NCBI GenBank assembly: GCA_019308145.1
Contig: JAFDIG010000119.1
Location: 1-6,807 of the forward strand
DNA length: 6,807 nt
Direction of reading: 5' to 3'
Origin: Deltaproteobacteria bacterium
GTDB taxonomy: Bacteria; Desulfobacterota; JAFDIG01
Both the position numbers and the translations under genes were made by a program. This document shows positions 5,075-6,807 of the stretch, in pieces (the first letter of the stretch is position 1; each line of letters starts with the position of its first letter). The notes under the pieces were generated by a model. The model was given only the letters and a program-made list of their open reading frames with translations, searched no databases and had not been told where the DNA came from.

Positions 5075-6115
5075 ATGGAAGTAACATGTGAAAAATGTGG
5101 GACAACATATAGGTTAGATGAAAGTAAGATTTCCCCAAAGGGCACTAAAGTAAGGTGTATGAAATGCAAGAACGAGTTTATGGTTTTCCCTCCAAGCAAA
5201 GATATGGAGGATCTGGATGCGTTAGAGAGAACACAGCCAATACAAAAGGATGTTCTTCCTGTGGCTGAAACCTCAGTAGAAGCAGAAAATATGGAAGATG
5301 AGTTAATATCTGATGAATCGTGGGACAAGATATTCTCTGAAATCGAAGGAAAAGAGAAAAAGGAAGAGATAGTAACAAAAACTGAGGATTTTGAAAAAGC
5401 TATTCAGGAAGAAAGTGAACCATCTTTAGACAAAACAAAGGAAGAAGAGATTATACCTCCTAAGGATACTACTCCTGAACCTGAGCTTAAGACCGAGAAC
5501 TTTGATGAAACCCCTTTTATTACTGAGGAAGAAGAGATAGAAGCTAAAGAAGAGAAGGCAGAACCTGTAAAAAAAGCTGAAGAAGAACCAATATTTCCAA
5601 CTTATCATGCACCAGAAGAAGAGGAAGAAAAAAAGCGTATCTCTTTTAAAGCTTTTGCTTTAATTATTCTGTTATTAGTTATAATAGGTGGTGGAGCCGC
5701 CCTATATTTTACAGGCTTCTATAAAAACTTTTTTAAAAAAACTAACCTGCCCCCTTTCTTGTTAGAAAGACTTAGAGGTTCTGAGGAGTATATCAACGGT
5801 AAAACAATATACATAATCAAAGGAAAAATTAGAAATAGCTCCTCTAAAGCAAAAAGATATATCCAATTACAAGTTCTCCTGTTTGATAAAAATGGAAAAA
5901 TCATTAAAACTACAACTGTTTACGCAGGGAAAGATCTCCCAAGCTCAAAGATAAAATCAATGGATATGGCTTCTTTAAGAAGAGTTATAGTTTCCCTACG
6001 GTCAACAACACCAGTTAAACCAAAAAGTATAACACCTTTTACTGCTATCTTTATATCTCCTAAAGGAGAGGCAGAAGATTTTCAGGTTAAAATTGTTGAT
6101 GCTCCAAATGCATAA
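5075..6115 (+). CDS. MJ0042-type zinc-ribbon, acidic linker, membrane helix, DUF3426-like protein, 346 aa
   Basis: Its function is unknown; the architecture is recurrent in Deltaproteobacteria-like genomes. Residues 3-36 form a zinc ribbon with Cys5, Cys8, Cys28 and Cys31 (CEKC and CMKC, 19 residues between the pairs) and the family KISPKGTKVRC segment. Residues 45-187 are a low-complexity, strongly acidic linker rich in Glu, Lys and Pro, probably disordered. Basic residues KKR precede one transmembrane helix at about 193-213 (FALIILLLVIIGGGAALYF). The rest (217-346) is a DUF3426-like beta domain with the typical IKGKIRNSS and LQVLLFDKNGKII strands. Topology is inferred as ribbon in the cytoplasm and DUF3426 domain in the periplasm. 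The start is supported by GGAG (5063-5066), 8 nt before the ATG. It is transcribed alone and divergently from the phosphatase-nfo operon; no partner gene is adjacent. Confidence 0.88.
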   Translation: MEVTCEKCGTTYRLDESKISPKGTKVRCMKCKNEFMVFPPSKDMEDLDALERTQPIQKDVLPVAETSVEAENMEDELISDESWDKIFSEIEGKEKKEEIVTKTEDFEKAIQEESEPSLDKTKEEEIIPPKDTTPEPELKTENFDETPFITEEEEIEAKEEKAEPVKKAEEEPIFPTYHAPEEEEEKKRISFKAFALIILLLVIIGGGAALYFTGFYKNFFKKTNLPPFLLERLRGSEEYINGKTIYIIKGKIRNSSSKAKRYIQLQVLLFDKNGKIIKTTTVYAGKDLPSSKIKSMDMASLRRVIVSLRSTTPVKPKSITPFTAIFISPKGEAEDFQVKIVDAPNA

Positions 6116-6142
6116 TTTTTAGGGCTTAATACCTTAGAAAAG

Positions 6143-6169
6143 ATAACAGCAAACTTCATCTGCCGTTAT
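6143..6169 (-). terminator. Probable terminator of the esterase/membrane-protein transcript
   Basis: Read on the minus strand, ATAACGGCA (6169-6161) pairs with TGCTGTTAT (6151-6143) across a 9-nt loop, 9 bp including one G-U pair, followed by CTTTTC. The same site on the plus strand has an A-C mismatch and no U-tract, so it should act mainly on minus-strand transcripts. It lies about 90 nt past the stop of the 136-aa gene. Confidence 0.45.
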
Positions 6170-6199
6170 AAAGTAATATCAGGATAGTGCTTAGGTAAA

Positions 6200-6213
6200 G
6201 CTTACTGTTAAGC
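6200..6213. repeat. Small hairpin in the 3' spacer
   Basis: GCTTA (6200-6204), a 4-nt loop CTGT and TAAGC (6209-6213) form a perfect 5-bp inverted repeat. An additional GCTTA at 6189-6193 could compete as the left arm. It has no U-tract on either strand and no clear role. Confidence 0.4.
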
Positions 6214-6258
6214 GATACTAAACACCTACACCAGTTTTTATCCTCATAAACTTCAAAG

Positions 6259-6669
6259 TTATTTATCTAAAATGGTATCAACTAACAGAGGAGCGATAAA
6301 GATGGTTAACAGCACAAAACTCCATATCCTCCCTTTTAGGATATTGTAATCTGCGAGCAACTTATCCCAAGGATGACCCATTACATAGTGGCCAAAAATA
6401 AATTCAAATAGAATAGTTAATATCAACCAAAACGCACCAATCAAAAGCAGATCCATCTTAGTATAATTGATTTTTAGATTACTGATAAATAAATATGTCC
6501 CAATTAAAATAAAACAGATAAAAATGATCGTGCTAATAACATGTCCTATCTTCTCACCTATTTTAGGTGTAATAAATGATTCTCTAAATACTCCATTTAG
6601 AATGGCTATAACAACAAATATAAACCAAACTCCAAGAGAATATAAAAATATCCTTGTTCCCATTTTCAT
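6259..6669 (-). CDS. Four-helix membrane protein of unknown function, 136 aa
   Basis: This is a hydrophobic protein with four predicted transmembrane helices at about residues 7-27, 44-64, 73-93 and 114-132. The most distinctive part is the segment after helix 3, with Glu89, GHYVMGHPW (93-101) and KLLADYN (103-109). That motif, including two histidines, a tryptophan and an acidic residue near the membrane face, looks conserved, and I recall similar uncharacterised membrane proteins, but I can assign no function. The ATG at 6667-6669 overlaps the TGA of the upstream esterase in an ATGA arrangement, which supports this start despite a poor Shine-Dalgarno and suggests translational coupling. A second ATG at codon 3 (6661-6663) is possible. 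It is probably the last gene of its operon, with a hairpin downstream at 6143-6169. Confidence 0.75.
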   Translation of the reverse strand: MKMGTRIFLYSLGVWFIFVVIAILNGVFRESFITPKIGEKIGHVISTIIFICFILIGTYLFISNLKINYTKMDLLLIGAFWLILTILFEFIFGHYVMGHPWDKLLADYNILKGRIWSFVLLTIFIAPLLVDTILDK

Positions 6670-6806
6670 CTTTTTGAATGTCTTTTAAAAAAGTTCCATA
6701 TAACCTTGCTTGCGTCTATATCTTTACTTGATTTACCAATTATTCGCTCTGGCAAGTATTGGTAACCGCCAGGCCATGTATGTCCACCTCCTTCAATACC
6801 ATACAA
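6666..6806 (-). CDS. C-terminus of a polyhydroxybutyrate depolymerase/feruloyl esterase-like hydrolase (partial)
   Basis: Forty-six codons plus the TGA stop (6666-6668) are visible; the rest lies beyond the right edge. The segment YGIEGGGHTWPGG, followed by KDIDASKVIWNFFKRH, is the C-terminal signature of the LpqC/PHB-depolymerase group of alpha/beta hydrolases. The histidine in GGGHTWPGG matches the catalytic His of the Ser-Asp-His triad, and the following DAS..IW.FF helix ends the fold. These enzymes cleave ester bonds in polymers such as polyhydroxyalkanoate or in feruloylated plant sugars, and are usually exported; substrate and export cannot be judged here. Its stop overlaps the start of the 136-aa membrane protein by 4 bp, placing both in one operon. 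Confidence 0.75.
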   Translation of the reverse strand: MYGIEGGGHTWPGGYQYLPERIIGKSSKDIDASKVIWNFFKRHSKR

Positions 6807-6807
6807 T

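Noticed and set aside
5056..5328. Minus-strand ORF under the zinc-ribbon gene (and similar ones at 5178-5378, 5426-5608 and 5719-5904)
   Set aside because: These are shadows of a convincing plus-strand gene. Their serine- and phenylalanine-rich composition is the reverse reading of Glu/Lys codons, and none has a ribosome-binding site with a domain.
6467..6688. Plus-strand 73-codon ORF opposite the 136-aa membrane protein
   Set aside because: Its hydrophobic translation is the antisense of transmembrane codons; the minus-strand gene has the ATGA coupling and a coherent four-helix pattern.
1..6807. CRISPR array, tRNA, rRNA or riboswitch
   Set aside because: I saw no spaced repeats, cloverleaf arms or conserved aptamer cores on either strand in the intergenic regions, all of which are under 250 bp.

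Overview
The window is strongly AT-rich, with long A and T runs between genes and a preference for AAA, ATA and TTT codons. The gene set points to a low-GC Gram-negative bacterium. The best clue is a protein with an N-terminal MJ0042-type zinc ribbon, a long acidic linker, one membrane helix and a C-terminal DUF3426-like domain. I know that architecture mainly from Desulfobacterota (Deltaproteobacteria) and similar lineages. A single-domain PilZ protein and a presecretory protein fit this. The lineage is an inference from gene content; there is no rRNA or tRNA in the window.

Layout. Positions 2-1411 (+) hold the 3' part of a brxL gene, the AAA+ ATPase of BREX phage defence, in a short form that ends without a Lon protease domain. 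It is the only defence-related gene visible, and any other BREX genes would lie to the left. Convergent to it, 8 bp away, is a 191-aa exported protein of unknown function (1420-1995, -). A 240-bp divergent spacer with a 16-bp tandem repeat and promoter-like boxes leads into a 122-aa PilZ protein (2236-2604, +) with an intact c-di-GMP motif. A GC-rich hairpin at 2694-2714 separates it from a convergent 86-aa small protein (2848-3108, -).

Positions 3180-4875 (-) form a compact operon read right to left: histidine phosphatase, endonuclease IV (nfo), then a 59-aa single-helix membrane protein that is easily missed. The operon appears to start from a promoter so close to the first ATG that its mRNA should be leaderless. 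It appears to end in a hairpin with a U-tract at 3131-3171. Divergently, 5075-6115 (+) encodes the zinc-ribbon/DUF3426 membrane protein.

The right end is a minus-strand pair: the C-terminus of a polyhydroxybutyrate depolymerase/feruloyl esterase-like hydrolase (cut by the window edge), whose stop overlaps by 4 bp the start of a 136-aa four-helix membrane protein. A hairpin near 6143-6169 probably terminates that transcript.

The genes do not form one pathway. The window looks like the edge of a defence locus (left) followed by ordinary chromosomal genes. The points most worth following are the Lon-less BrxL, the overlooked 59-aa protein coupled to nfo, the predicted leaderless phosphatase mRNA and the esterase/membrane-protein pair. 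I see no transposase, integrase, CRISPR array or RNA gene.
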